This document shows positions 51,521 to 60,339 of a stretch of 64,000 bases of DNA, piece by piece. Below the pieces are notes generated by a model, which had not been told where the DNA came from, searched no databases, and worked only from the letters and a program-made list of their open reading frames with translations. Made by a program: the position numbers and the translations under genes. Origin of the DNA: Neorhizobium galegae bv. orientalis str. HAMBI 540. GTDB taxonomy: Bacteria > Pseudomonadota > Alphaproteobacteria > Rhizobiales > Rhizobiaceae. Position 1 is the first letter of the stretch, and every line of letters begins with the position of its first letter. Location: NCBI RefSeq assembly GCF_000731315.1, contig NZ_HG938354.1, forward strand, positions 806,001 to 870,000, written 5' to 3'.

Positions 51521-52233
51521 GGGTGCTGATCATCGAGGACGATCCGCTGCACCGGTCCTATCTCCACGAGGCGGTGCGGGCAGCACTGCCGGAATGCGAC
51601 ACGATCCTGGAGGCGGAAAACGGCCACACCGGCGAGGTGCAGGCGCGCCAATCACGGGCCGAACATGTGGTCATGGACCTGCAGATGAGCGAGCGAAACG
51701 GCATCGAGGCTGCCCGCACCATCTGGCGCGAGCGGCCGGACACCAAGATCCTGTTCTGGTCGAACTATTCCGATGAAGCCTATGTCCGCGGGGTGGCACG
51801 CATCGTTCCGGAAGGTGCGACCTATGGGTATGTGCTGAAATCAACCTCCGACGAGCGGTTGAAGCTGGCGCTGCGCGGCGTCTTCATGGAGTCGCAATGC
51901 GTTATCGACCGCGAGGTGCGTGGCATCCAGCAGAAGAGCCTCGGCAATGCGCATGGTTTAAGCGATGCGGAATACGAAATCCTGGTGGATGTGGCGCTCG
52001 GCCTGACCGATAAAGCGATCGCCCAGCGCAAAAGGCTTTCGCTGCGGAGCGTCCAGAACCGTCTCCAGCAGCTTTATGAAAAGCTGGATGTCTACGAAGT
52101 GCCGGGCGACGGACCGGAGGGCTGGTATAACCTGCGCATGCGGGCAGTCGCCGTGGCACTGCTTCGCAAGGTGCTGAACGCCAGCGCGCTCGAAAGGGCC
52201 GAACGCGAATTGCGCAATTCCGGCGGGAATTAA
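51517..52233 (+). CDS. NarL/FixJ-type response regulator
   Basis: A 238-residue regulator. The receiver has ED/DD near residues 7-9, phospho-acceptor Asp54 in EHVVMDLQM and a Lys in VLKSTSD. The C-terminal LuxR HTH is LSDAEYEILVDVALGLTDKA and IAQRKRLSLRSVQNRLQQLY. The tail extends beyond the usual length (about 210). It is coupled to the kinase and probably controls the divergent sugar ABC operon through the dyads at 50163-50225. Confidence 0.92.
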   Translation: MRVLIIEDDPLHRSYLHEAVRAALPECDTILEAENGHTGEVQARQSRAEHVVMDLQMSERNGIEAARTIWRERPDTKILFWSNYSDEAYVRGVARIVPEGATYGYVLKSTSDERLKLALRGVFMESQCVIDREVRGIQQKSLGNAHGLSDAEYEILVDVALGLTDKAIAQRKRLSLRSVQNRLQQLYEKLDVYEVPGDGPEGWYNLRMRAVAVALLRKVLNASALERAERELRNSGGN

Positions 52234-52239
52234 GTGGCG

Positions 52240-52256
52240 AGGCGGCGGCCCCGCCT
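52240..52256. terminator. Possible bidirectional terminator hairpin
   Basis: AGGCGG-CGGCC-CCGCCT forms a 6-bp GC stem in the 24-bp gap between two convergent genes and is followed by TTCA. There is no U-run, so it is a weak candidate. Confidence 0.35.
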
Positions 52257-52257
52257 T

Positions 52258-54348
52258 TCACCGAGTGCCAGGCTTTGACGTGCCCTCCAGCAAATCCGCT
52301 TCATCGGCAACAATCGAGGCAGCTTCGTTCTGCAAGACGTCCTTGGCGTTCTTGCGGGCATTTTCCATGGCGATATCGGCGCTCAGGCTACGCTCGTTTG
52401 CTTCCAGGCCATCGTCTCCACTGCGAGCCAAACCGTCGTTTGTTTGCTCGCGCGCCTTGAGACGGGCTGCCAAGGCCGTCAATTCGTTTTGACGTTCCGA
52501 TTCATTGAGGGAAATGACGCGCTTCTCGCGCTGCGCCTTCAATTCGGCGGCGTCCTCGACAAAATGCTGGAAATTCCGATCGTTTTGCACGCGAGCATCA
52601 TGGCGGCTTTCGAGCTGCGGCAGCAGCGCCGCGATATTGCCCGCGGCCGTATACTTCGCAGGCTTGATCTGGGCCCATGGCAGCGCGTTGTCATAACTCG
52701 CCTCGCCAAGGGTCTTAGGGTCCGAAAGGCCGGGCAAGCTGATATCGGGTGTCACACCCCGCAGCTGTGTTGTCCCGCCGTCGACGCGGAAAAACTGGGC
52801 AATCGTCAACTTTAACTCGCCGAATTTCGGTTTGCTGTTGTGGGCGACATTGTCGAGATTGATAACGGTTTGTACGGTGCCCTTGCCGAAACTAGGCTCG
52901 CCAACAATCACACCGCGACCGTAATCCTGTATCGCTGCGGCAAAAATCTCGGAGGCCGACGCTGAACCGCGATTGATCAGGACACCGACCGGGCCTGCCC
53001 AGGCGGGCGCGGATAAATCATCGCTTTCTACCTCGACCTTTCCTTCGGCGTCGCGTTGCTGAACCACCGGGCCTTTTCCGACGAACAGGCCTGTCAAATC
53101 GATCGCCTCAGCCAACGACCCTCCCCCGTTATCACGCAAATCGATCAAAACGCCGTCGACGTTTTCCCGCTTGAGTTCGCCAAGAAGCTTGGCGACGTCA
53201 CGGCTTGCGCTTCTGTAGTCCTTGTCGCCCTTGCGCCGCGCTTCGAAGTCCTCATAGAACACCGGCAGGGTAATCACCCCAATTCTGCGCGCCGCACCGC
53301 GGTCCTCCACGGATAGGATGGCCTTTTTCGCGGCCTGTTTCTCGAGGCTTATCTTGTCCCGCACCAGGCTGATGACCCGGTGGCTCTCGCCGGCGTCTGC
53401 CGGCAGGACGTCCAAGCGGACAACGGAATCTTTGGTCCCGCGTATCATTTGCACGACTTCATCGAGGCGGGTGCCCACGACTTCTTTTACGGTGCCATTC
53501 TCGCCCTGACCGACCCCGATAATACGATCCCCGACCGCCAGCTTTCCGGACAGTTGCGCAGGTCCTCCCGGTACGAGTTCACGGACCGTCGTATAGCCAT
53601 CGCGTTCCTGCAATACCGCGCCGATGCCAACCAGCGAAAGCTTCATTGAAATGTCGAAGTTGGCCGACGCGGCAGCACCAAAATAGTCCGTATGCGGATC
53701 AACGGACGTGGTGTAGGCGCCCATGAACGACTGGAAAACGTCATCGCTCTTGTATGTATAGGCGCGCTCGAGGATGTTCTGATAGCGCTTGTCGAGCGTC
53801 TCACGAATTGCTGCATCGGCTTTGCCGGCCAGCTTCAAACGCAGCCAATCGCCTTTGACGCGTTTACGCCACAGTTCGTTCCTTTCCGGCTCCGATTGCG
53901 GCCAGGGTTCTTCGTCGCGGAGCAAAGAGTAGCTTTCCCGCACGCTAAAATCGAAGTTCTGCTTGAGCAAGCTGCGCGCGTACGTCATGCGATCGACAAC
54001 GCGCTGCGCATAGACATTAAAAATCGAAAACGGAATATCCAGGTCTTCCTGGACGATGGCATCGTCGATCCTGGCGCTGCCAGCCATGAACTTGTCGATG
54101 TCAGCCTGCAGGAAGAGCATCCGGTCCGGATCCAGGGACTTGATGAACCGATTTGTAATCTTGACCGATAGCGCATCGTTGAGCGGAACCGGCTTATAGG
54201 CATATCGCGTCAGCAACTGTGCGCTCAAATGAGCGGCTTGCGCTTGGCCCTGCAGCGGCGCCAAAGCCGGCGGTGGCCCAACTTCCAGCGCATATGCCGA
54301 TGGTGCGATTGCAAGGAATATGCCGAGGAAACCGTAATGTATGCGCAT
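52258..54348 (-). CDS. prc: Tail-specific protease Prc (carboxy-terminal processing peptidase, long form)
   Basis: A 696-residue periplasmic protease close in size to E. coli Prc (682). It has a signal peptide (HYGFLGIFLAIAPSAYALEV), an N-terminal helical domain (LDPDRMLFLQADIDKFMAGS), a PDZ domain (ISMKLSLVGIGAVLQERDGY, GGPAQLSGKLAVGDRIIGVG), the S41 catalytic core (INRGSASASEIFAAAIQDYG with the nucleophile Ser; EPSFGKGT with the general-base Lys) and a C-terminal DUF3340-like helical tail. It degrades proteins with nonpolar C-termini. Alphaproteobacteria usually encode the shorter CtpA form, so this long form may have been acquired. Confidence 0.92.
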   Translation of the reverse strand: MRIHYGFLGIFLAIAPSAYALEVGPPPALAPLQGQAQAAHLSAQLLTRYAYKPVPLNDALSVKITNRFIKSLDPDRMLFLQADIDKFMAGSARIDDAIVQEDLDIPFSIFNVYAQRVVDRMTYARSLLKQNFDFSVRESYSLLRDEEPWPQSEPERNELWRKRVKGDWLRLKLAGKADAAIRETLDKRYQNILERAYTYKSDDVFQSFMGAYTTSVDPHTDYFGAAASANFDISMKLSLVGIGAVLQERDGYTTVRELVPGGPAQLSGKLAVGDRIIGVGQGENGTVKEVVGTRLDEVVQMIRGTKDSVVRLDVLPADAGESHRVISLVRDKISLEKQAAKKAILSVEDRGAARRIGVITLPVFYEDFEARRKGDKDYRSASRDVAKLLGELKRENVDGVLIDLRDNGGGSLAEAIDLTGLFVGKGPVVQQRDAEGKVEVESDDLSAPAWAGPVGVLINRGSASASEIFAAAIQDYGRGVIVGEPSFGKGTVQTVINLDNVAHNSKPKFGELKLTIAQFFRVDGGTTQLRGVTPDISLPGLSDPKTLGEASYDNALPWAQIKPAKYTAAGNIAALLPQLESRHDARVQNDRNFQHFVEDAAELKAQREKRVISLNESERQNELTALAARLKAREQTNDGLARSGDDGLEANERSLSADIAMENARKNAKDVLQNEAASIVADEADLLEGTSKPGTR

Positions 54349-54634
54349 TCGACTTTGATCCCATTTTGCAATGTCGAGACTATAGTGCTGGGATCTTGGT
54401 GCAACAATTATGGCGTTTTGGCAACGATATCCGAGAATGGTGCATCCGCCACGAAAACACTGGCTCCGGGCGATCGCTTGATCGCCCACACGGGCTCCGG
54501 CGTCATGACCTCTGAAAACCTCCCTGCAGATGACATTGTCGGCGCATATGGAGGCACAGCATTGGTGAAAGGGCTGGCCGCTTGCTGTCAGAATAGTCGA
54601 TGTAGACCCTGCGGCCCGCCTTTGAGGGAAAGAA

Positions 54635-55396
54635 TTACGCGCCGCTTCTTGTTCGGCCGCCATCCACATGAATGATCTGTCCGGTAATAAAGCCCGCTTC
54701 ATCGGAGACCAAAAAAGCCAGAGCGTCCGCCACGTCCCTGGGCAGGCAGGCGCGCTTGATGGTCTGTTGGGATATGATCCGCTCCATCATCTGGTCAGCC
54801 GACGGCCCGTCCAGGGGCAGGCGTCCGGCGAATCCCTCCGTGAGAACGACGGTCGGAGCGAGCGAATTCACCGTGATGCCCCTATCTGCAAGTTCGTTGG
54901 CGAGTGCCTTCGTGACAGCGTGAACGGCGCCCTTGCTGGCGATGTAGGCGAGGTCGCGCGTCTGAGGGTGAAGCGTCACGGCAGATCCCGTCGTTACGAT
55001 TCTTCCCCAACCGGCAGCAGCCATCGCCGGGACAAATTCACGAGCGAAGTGAACAATGGATTCGACGTTGATGGCGTGAACGCGTCGCCAGACTTCGGAA
55101 GTGACCGTTTCAAGCGTTGTGATAGGCATATAGGCGGCGTTATTCACAAAGATGTCGCAGCAACCGAACAGGTCGAGAACGGTCGAGGCAGCGCCTTCAA
55201 TGTTCCAAGGCTCGCTGACATCGCAGACGAGTGCATATTTCTGTCCGTTGCCGGAAAGCGACGGCAGGAGTGGGGTGGCGTCGTCCCTGTCGATGACCAC
55301 GACGTTGGCTCCGTCCGCCGCAAGACGTTCGCAATAAGCCCGGCCGATGCCGCGGGCGCCGCCGGTCACGACAGCAGTCTTTCCTTCGAGTGACAT
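54635..55396 (-). CDS. Short-chain dehydrogenase/reductase (classical SDR)
   Basis: A 253-residue classical SDR. The cofactor motif is TGGARGIGRAY, NNAAYM is the NNAG-like motif, the catalytic Ser is in TTGSAVT, the catalytic YIASK is Tyr-x-x-x-Lys, and GFITGQIIHVDGGRTRSG closes the fold. NAD or NADP preference is unclear (DRDD after strand 2 suggests NAD). ATG at 55396 is used because GGGAGG lies at a proper distance and it overlaps the NIPSNAP stop (TGATG). It is the last gene of the minus-strand operon. Confidence 0.92.
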   Translation of the reverse strand: MSLEGKTAVVTGGARGIGRAYCERLAADGANVVVIDRDDATPLLPSLSGNGQKYALVCDVSEPWNIEGAASTVLDLFGCCDIFVNNAAYMPITTLETVTSEVWRRVHAINVESIVHFAREFVPAMAAAGWGRIVTTGSAVTLHPQTRDLAYIASKGAVHAVTKALANELADRGITVNSLAPTVVLTEGFAGRLPLDGPSADQMMERIISQQTIKRACLPRDVADALAFLVSDEAGFITGQIIHVDGGRTRSGA

Positions 55397-55779
55397 CACA
55401 AGCATCCTCCCGTTGCAGCTTCGCAGGAACCCGCTGAAGGCAGGCTATCGAGCCCGCGCAGAAGAACGGTCTCGACCTTCTTCACGATGACGCGGTCCTG
55501 TCGGATCCTTGCGAGCCCTTCCTGCCATCGCGGATCCGCATGAAAGCGATCCCAGTTGCTCTGGACATCTTCGAGCCGGGAATAGCTCGATATCTGGAAA
55601 AGCCTCTCAGCGGTTTCCTCCGTCCAGAAGCCTACCGGCATGATGCCGTATTCCGGCATCATGGGAAGGGCGAGTTCGGCAAGGACCTGCAACAGGGTCT
55701 CCATCTCGCCCTCGAGGACGTCATAGATCCGCAGGTCATACGGGCCGACCGTGGCCAATTGTGTGATCGTGTCGTTCAT
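55396..55779 (-). CDS. NIPSNAP family protein
   Basis: A 127-residue dimeric alpha+beta barrel (NIPSNAP-type) protein. The first strand is YDLRIYDVLEGEMETLL, and the conserved end includes WDRFHADPRWQEGLARIRQD. Bacterial NIPSNAP proteins often accompany oxidoreductases or methyltransferases and may act as small monooxygenase-like or regulatory proteins. The stop overlaps the SDR start by one base. Confidence 0.82.
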   Translation of the reverse strand: MNDTITQLATVGPYDLRIYDVLEGEMETLLQVLAELALPMMPEYGIMPVGFWTEETAERLFQISSYSRLEDVQSNWDRFHADPRWQEGLARIRQDRVIVKKVETVLLRGLDSLPSAGSCEAATGGCL

Positions 55780-55869
55780 CGTCTTTCCTTGATTGACTTG
55801 GACCGCGTTGGCTGACGTGAACGCTTACGGTGCGGAACCCGCCTTCGAGGCGCGGGTTCTGCATTTCGA

Positions 55870-56745
55870 TCAGCCTGCGTAATATTCCGGGCGACCGAGG
55901 TCGCTGAGAAGGCTCGCCTCCCGCGGCTGCCAGCCGAGGAGCGCGCGGGTCCTCACGCTGGAAGCCGCCATATCGCTTCCCGCGAAATGGGCGAACCAGC
56001 CGAAATGCTCGCGCGGCCGGGACTCGGCTGGAAGACCAAGCGCGGCCCCGATCGCTTCGGCGATCTGCCTGAAGGGCACGCTCTCTTCTGCGACCGCGTG
56101 GTAGACCGCCTCCGTGACGCCTGTTTCCAGTGCAAGGCGATAGACGCGGGCGGCGTCGCGACGATGAGTGCCCGACCAGCAATTGGTGCCGTCGTCGACA
56201 TAGGCGGAGACGCCTGTCTGACGGGCGAAACGGATCAGGGTCGGGACGAAACCATGATCGCCAATGCCATGCACCGAAGGCGCGAGGCGCACCGTGGCCG
56301 CCCGCCCGCCGCGTTCGGCGACAGATCGCGCCGCGACCTCCGATTTGCGCGGAAACGCCGGGTTTGGAAGATCGGCTTCCCTCGCCCCGCGGGGCAGGCC
56401 CATCAGACCGGAGGTGACGATCAGCGGGCGGCTGCTTCCCACCAACGCCTCGCCGAGGGTTTCGATCACGCGCCGGTCCTGCTCGACATTCTCGAGGAAC
56501 TTGGACAAATCGTCGTGATTGAAGGCGGTGTGGATGACGGCGTCGGCCGTTGAGGCCGTTGCGCGCAGCAGCCCAAGGTCGTCCAGCGAACCTTCGACGG
56601 GGGTCGCGCCGATGGCCGATAGCGTGGCTGCCTTTCCACTTGAACGGCAAAGACCGCTCACCGTATGGCCGGCGCCGATCAGGTCCTCGACAACCGCAGA
56701 ACCGACCCAGCCGGTGGCGCCTGTAACGAATACATGCATTTTCAT
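55870..56745 (-). CDS. NAD-dependent epimerase/reductase (extended/atypical SDR)
   Basis: A 291-residue extended SDR. The glycine motif is FVTGATGWVGSAVVEDLI at the N-terminus, followed by VIHTAFNHDD. The usual YxxxK is replaced by FPRKSEVAARSV, so the catalytic Tyr is not evident and the enzyme may be an atypical reductase or an NAD-binding sensor. APSVHGIGDHGFVPTLIRFA is the C-terminal substrate segment. It lies 36 bases after the methyltransferase gene on the same strand. Confidence 0.85.
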   Translation of the reverse strand: MKMHVFVTGATGWVGSAVVEDLIGAGHTVSGLCRSSGKAATLSAIGATPVEGSLDDLGLLRATASTADAVIHTAFNHDDLSKFLENVEQDRRVIETLGEALVGSSRPLIVTSGLMGLPRGAREADLPNPAFPRKSEVAARSVAERGGRAATVRLAPSVHGIGDHGFVPTLIRFARQTGVSAYVDDGTNCWSGTHRRDAARVYRLALETGVTEAVYHAVAEESVPFRQIAEAIGAALGLPAESRPREHFGWFAHFAGSDMAASSVRTRALLGWQPREASLLSDLGRPEYYAG

Positions 56746-56781
56746 TCTCCTATGCGTGGTGTGTTGGCGTGGGTCTCGGCA

Positions 56782-57441
56782 TCAGCCGAGGCGGATGGAA
56801 AGCTCGATGCCCTCGGCGACCGGGGTCGAGAGGTAAGAGGCGGTCTGCGAGCGGACGTGTTTCAGATATTCCGGGCTGAAGTCCACGTCGTCGGCAAGGA
56901 CAAGCGCGCCGGGCCTCAACCGATCCTCGACCAGGGCAAGTACGTCTTCATAGAGGGCCTTGGCGCCGTCGAGCACGAGCAGGTCGATGCCTTCCGGCAG
57001 ATCGCTTGCAAGCGTCTGAAGCGCGTCGCCTTCGCGCACTTCGACAAGATCCGAAAGCCCCGCTTCGGCGATGTTCTGGCGGGCGCGCGCCACCTTGGAC
57101 GGCTCGAACTCGGTGGTGATGATGCGACCTCCGCCGTTGTCGCGCAGCGCGGCTCCGAGAAACAGCGTCGAGACGCCGAAAGAGGTGCCAAACTCGACGA
57201 TGGTTTTTGCTTTCATGCTCCTCGCAAGCATGTAGAGAAGCTCGCCCGTCTCCCTGGACACCGGGAGCCAGAGGTCCTTCAACTGGCTATAGAGGTCGAG
57301 ATATTCGGTCTTGCTTGTCAGCAGGCGGTCGCGTTCTTCCTCCGACATTGCTGCCATGGCGGGGCTGGTAGCGGCGTCGGCCTGCCTGAAGAGGCGATCC
57401 AGGAGGGGAGCGAGCGGAGCGCTCAAAAGGGTGGAATTCAT
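56782..57441 (-). CDS. Class I SAM-dependent O-methyltransferase
   Basis: A 219-residue methyltransferase of the caffeoyl-CoA/catechol O-methyltransferase type. Motif I is IVEFGTSFGVSTLFLGAAL, motif II is GGRIITTEFEPSKVARARQN, and a metal- and substrate-binding loop is LLVLDGAKALYEDVLALV. It would methylate a hydroxyl of a phenolic or similar compound with a divalent ion. It is the first gene of the minus-strand operon, divergent from a TetR gene, and is therefore the most likely direct target of that repressor. Confidence 0.88.
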   Translation of the reverse strand: MNSTLLSAPLAPLLDRLFRQADAATSPAMAAMSEEERDRLLTSKTEYLDLYSQLKDLWLPVSRETGELLYMLARSMKAKTIVEFGTSFGVSTLFLGAALRDNGGGRIITTEFEPSKVARARQNIAEAGLSDLVEVREGDALQTLASDLPEGIDLLVLDGAKALYEDVLALVEDRLRPGALVLADDVDFSPEYLKHVRSQTASYLSTPVAEGIELSIRLG

Positions 57442-57489
57442 GATCAGAACCGTTCGTGTTTGCGTAGGATTGCGTTGAGCCAGAAAATA

Positions 57490-57516
57490 CGATTAATTAG
57501 TCGCATTCGCTAATCG
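57490..57516. promoter_or_regulatory. Candidate TetR operator in the divergent promoter
   Basis: Perfect arms CGATTA (57490-57495) and TAATCG (57511-57516) enclose a region with a second dyad CGATTAATTAGTCG (57490-57503, 12 of 14 positions symmetric). It lies 18 bp before the TetR start and about 50 bp from the divergent methyltransferase start. Confidence 0.5.
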
Positions 57517-57533
57517 CTTTACGGAGCTGGGAC

Positions 57534-58178
57534 ATGAACGGCCGGGCAAGCTATTCAATTTCTTCCAGAAAATTGCCGAAGCAGTCCCGCTCGGAAGAGC
57601 TGGTGAAGGCAATTCTCGAGGCTGCCGTTCGCGTTTTGGCTGAGGAGGGCGCACATCGTTTCACCACCGCGCGGGTGGCTGAGAAGGCCGGCGTCAGCGT
57701 CGGCTCGCTTTACCAGTACTTCCCCAACAAGGCCGCTATTTTGTTTCGTCTGCAGAGCGACGAATGGCGGCAGACCACCAACCTGCTGGCTGATATCCTG
57801 GGCGACCGCTCGATGCCGCCGCTCGCAAGGCTCCGCAGGCTTGTCCACATGTTCATTCAGTCGGAATGCGACGAGGCTGCGGTTCGCGTTGCACTGGACG
57901 ACGCTGCCCCGCTCTACAGAGATGCGCCGGAGGCCTTGGAGGCACGCGAGGCGGGCAGCCGTAACATCGACGCTTTCATGATAGAGGCGCTGCCACGGTC
58001 TTCGGAGGCAGTCCGTAACATGGCGGGTGACCTGATTTTCACGGCAATGAGCACCGTCGGGAAAGAGTTCTCCGAGGCACAGCATGACGCGGCGGAGATC
58101 GAGGGGTTCGCCAATGCAATGGCCGACATGTTCGAAGCCTATATGCGCAAGCTCGGGGGTGATGAATCTTCGCCATAG
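57534..58178 (+). CDS. TetR/AcrR family transcriptional regulator
   Basis: A 214-residue TetR repressor. The HTH is HRFTTARVAEKAGVSVGSLY followed by QYFPNKAAILFRLQ; the ligand domain is of normal length. The gene is divergent from the four-gene redox operon, with the operator-like dyad at 57490-57516 between them. It probably represses that operon and itself, with release by a hydrophobic compound. Confidence 0.92.
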   Translation: MNGRASYSISSRKLPKQSRSEELVKAILEAAVRVLAEEGAHRFTTARVAEKAGVSVGSLYQYFPNKAAILFRLQSDEWRQTTNLLADILGDRSMPPLARLRRLVHMFIQSECDEAAVRVALDDAAPLYRDAPEALEAREAGSRNIDAFMIEALPRSSEAVRNMAGDLIFTAMSTVGKEFSEAQHDAAEIEGFANAMADMFEAYMRKLGGDESSP

Positions 58179-58354
58179 GCGCTGCCGCGTGGACGTGGCA
58201 GTCTCCGTGATCCCGAATTCTATCAGGGATCACATTCCTGGTCGCGCACAGGCCCGAGCCCGATGGGATCGCGTTTTGATTTCCAGTGTCAGCGGCTGAC
58301 TCTTTTCCAGAACCTCGATCGTCTTTGCAATATCGAAGCAAAGGAGCAGAACCG

Positions 58355-59112
58355 ATGAGTCTCAAGGGTAAGAATGTCGTCGTCACCGGTGGAAGCCGCG
58401 GGCTCGGCCTGGGGCTGGTGGAGGCACTTGTTGATCAGGAGGCAAGGGTCACGGTTGTGGCGCGTCAATCCGATGCGCTTGAGGCGGTCCGAACCCGACT
58501 GGCCGTTTCGACGATTGCAGCCGATGCCAGGGACGAGGCCGCCACCCACCGTATCCTTTCGGACGTTCGGCCGGACATCCTTGTGCTGACGCCGGAGCGA
58601 AACCGCCGATGGAGCGATTGGACAAGATCAGTTGGGCCGATTTCACCGCGACCTGGGAGCACGACGTCAAAGCCGGGCTACACTGGCTGCAAGGCGCGCT
58701 GAACCTGCCGCTCGAACCCGGGACCCGGGTTGTCGTCGTGTCGAGCGGCGCGGCCGTCGATGGATCCCCGATGTCAGGCGGCTATGGCGGCGCCAAACGC
58801 ATGCTCCGGTTCATGGCCAAATATGCCACTCGGGTTTCCGAGCAGAGGCAGCTTGGTATCCGTTTCCAGGCAATCCTGCCTCGGCAAATGATTTTAGGCA
58901 CGGGTATCGGTGACACCGCCGCCAGCGCCTATGCCCGGGCCATGGACATCGAACCCGAAGCATTCGTGGCGCGTTTCGGGGCGCCGATGCCCACCGAGGC
59001 TCTTCGGCGAAACGTGGTGGCCGTGCTTGACAATCCAGCTTATTCTGATGGGTTCGCATTCGGATTGTCTGGCGACAAGGGTGTGGACGTAATGGAAAGG
59101 TTTGCGGATTGA
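58355..59112 (+). pseudogene. Short-chain dehydrogenase, frameshifted
   Basis: The first part (SLKGKNVVVTGGSRGLGLGL, VVARQSDALEAVRTRLA) is an SDR N-terminus that stops in the wrong frame. The rest, PPMERLDKISWADFTATWEH, VVVVSSGAAVDGSPMSGGYG, GGAKRMLRFMAKYA, continues one frame later to 59112. A one-base deletion near 58600 (ccggagcg from ccgggagcg) joins the two. GYGGAKR is the Y-x-x-x-K of the active site, so a single repaired base would give a complete enzyme of about 250 residues. It is coupled to the next gene (four-base overlap). It could also be a sequencing error. Confidence 0.8.
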
Positions 59113-60004
59113 GTACTGGATTGTCGGAACCTGACCGCGGCACACGAGCTGAATTCACAGTCCTGGCCGAGGCATTGCGGCCGGAGCTCCATCGCTATTG
59201 CGCCCGCCTCATGGGATCGGTGATCGATGGCGAGGATGTCGTTCAAGACACCTTTGCCAAAGCTCTTGTTGCCCTTGAAGACCTGTACGAGGCGCCGCAC
59301 CCGCGGGCTTGGTTGTTCAAGATCGCCCATAATCGCGCCTTGGATTTGTTGCGCGGCCGGGCGATCCGTGCCGCAGAGCCCGTCGAGGCCGCGGAAAACG
59401 TCGTCGACGAAATCAATCTCGATCCCTTGGAGAGTCTGATGCATGAAGAAGCGATGCACACTGCGGTGTCGCGGTTCCATGAACTCCCTGTCCTGCAGCG
59501 CCGCGCCGTTATATTGAAAGATGTGCTCGACGAACCTTTGGCAGAGATTGCCTGTTTGCTCGGCATCACAATTGACGCGGTGAAGGGGCATCTGGCGCGG
59601 GGCGTGCGCGGCTCCGGGAGATCAATGCTCAAAGCATCCCGCTTCCGAACCGGACGGCACCCTCCCCTGCCGCGGTGCGCTACGTTTCGTTGTTCAACCA
59701 GCGGGACTGGAATGGTCTGCGCGCGCTCCTCGCCGAGGACGTGAAACTTCAGCAGTCCTCGTACCCGCTGCGCTCCGGCGCTGCAGACGTCGGTCTGTTC
59801 TTCACGATCTACGCCAAGTGCGACGAAATATGGCTTGTCCCCGCCTGGCTGGAGGGCCGGCAGGTCATCGCCGTTTTCAGCGCCTAAGGCGACCCGAAAC
59901 CGACCCACGTCATGTGGCTGGAATGGAGCGGCGAACGGATCAGTTTCATCCGCGATTATCGCTACGCTCCTTACAATGTCGATGATGCGGAACTGGTGTT
60001 CTGA
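59109..60004 (+). pseudogene. ECF sigma factor with C-terminal SnoaL-like domain, broken twice
   Basis: The sigma-70 region 2 (LHRYCARLMGSVIDGEDVVQ, DTFAKALVAL, HPRAWLFKIAHNRALDLLRG) and region 4 (LPVLQRRAVILKDVLDEPLA, EIACLLGITIDAVKGHLARG) are in one frame. After 59601 a one-base deletion shifts the frame; the next part (VRYVSLFNQRDWNGLRALLA, EDVKLQQSSY) is a SnoaL/NTF2-like domain. A TAA at 59885-59887 interrupts it, and the frame then continues to a natural stop at 60002-60004 (VMWLEWSGERISFIRDYRYA). SnoaL-bearing ECF factors form a recognised group (ECF41/SigJ-like). The nonsense codon supports true inactivation. Confidence 0.8.
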
Positions 60005-60159
60005 TCCAGCCCAACCCGATTTTCGCCCGTCACACGGAAGGAAAATCGCTCTTCTCGGTTTTGACAGGAGGCGGCTCCGGCGGGTATCTACCGCCGGCTG
60101 ACAGCCGACAACAAGCTTCGGGAAAATAACTTGTCGAGCAGACCTCGGTACGCCGACGT

Positions 60160-60210
60160 CCATCCCGAAGGCGTTGTGACAACCATCACAACGTGCATCT
60201 TTCGGGATGG
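60160..60210. repeat. 51-bp two-part inverted repeat
   Basis: Outer arms CCATCCCGAA (60160-60169) and TTCGGGATGG (60201-60210) are exact complements, and inner arms GTTGTGA (60173-60179) and TCACAAC (60186-60192) are too. The gap 60005-60339 has no gene. It could be a terminator for the broken sigma gene, an operator, or a mobile-element end. Confidence 0.55.
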
Positions 60211-60339
60211 TCCATCGATGACATCGCCAGCTACGAGGGAGCCACTGCGCAAAGGCACTGATCCCTCCGATCAGGCGGCCACGCGCCGCCTTTTCACGAC
60301 ATCGCGGCCGGTCGACTAACCGTGAGGAGTGGATGACGA

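Noticed and set aside
57555..58085. A 176-codon minus-strand frame opposite the TetR gene.
   Set aside because: It lacks a ribosome-binding site and motif, while the plus-strand TetR is complete.
60131..60319. A 62-codon plus-strand frame in the gap before the sulfonate-type ABC genes.
   Set aside because: It covers the two-part inverted repeat, has no ribosome-binding site and has no protein-like composition.
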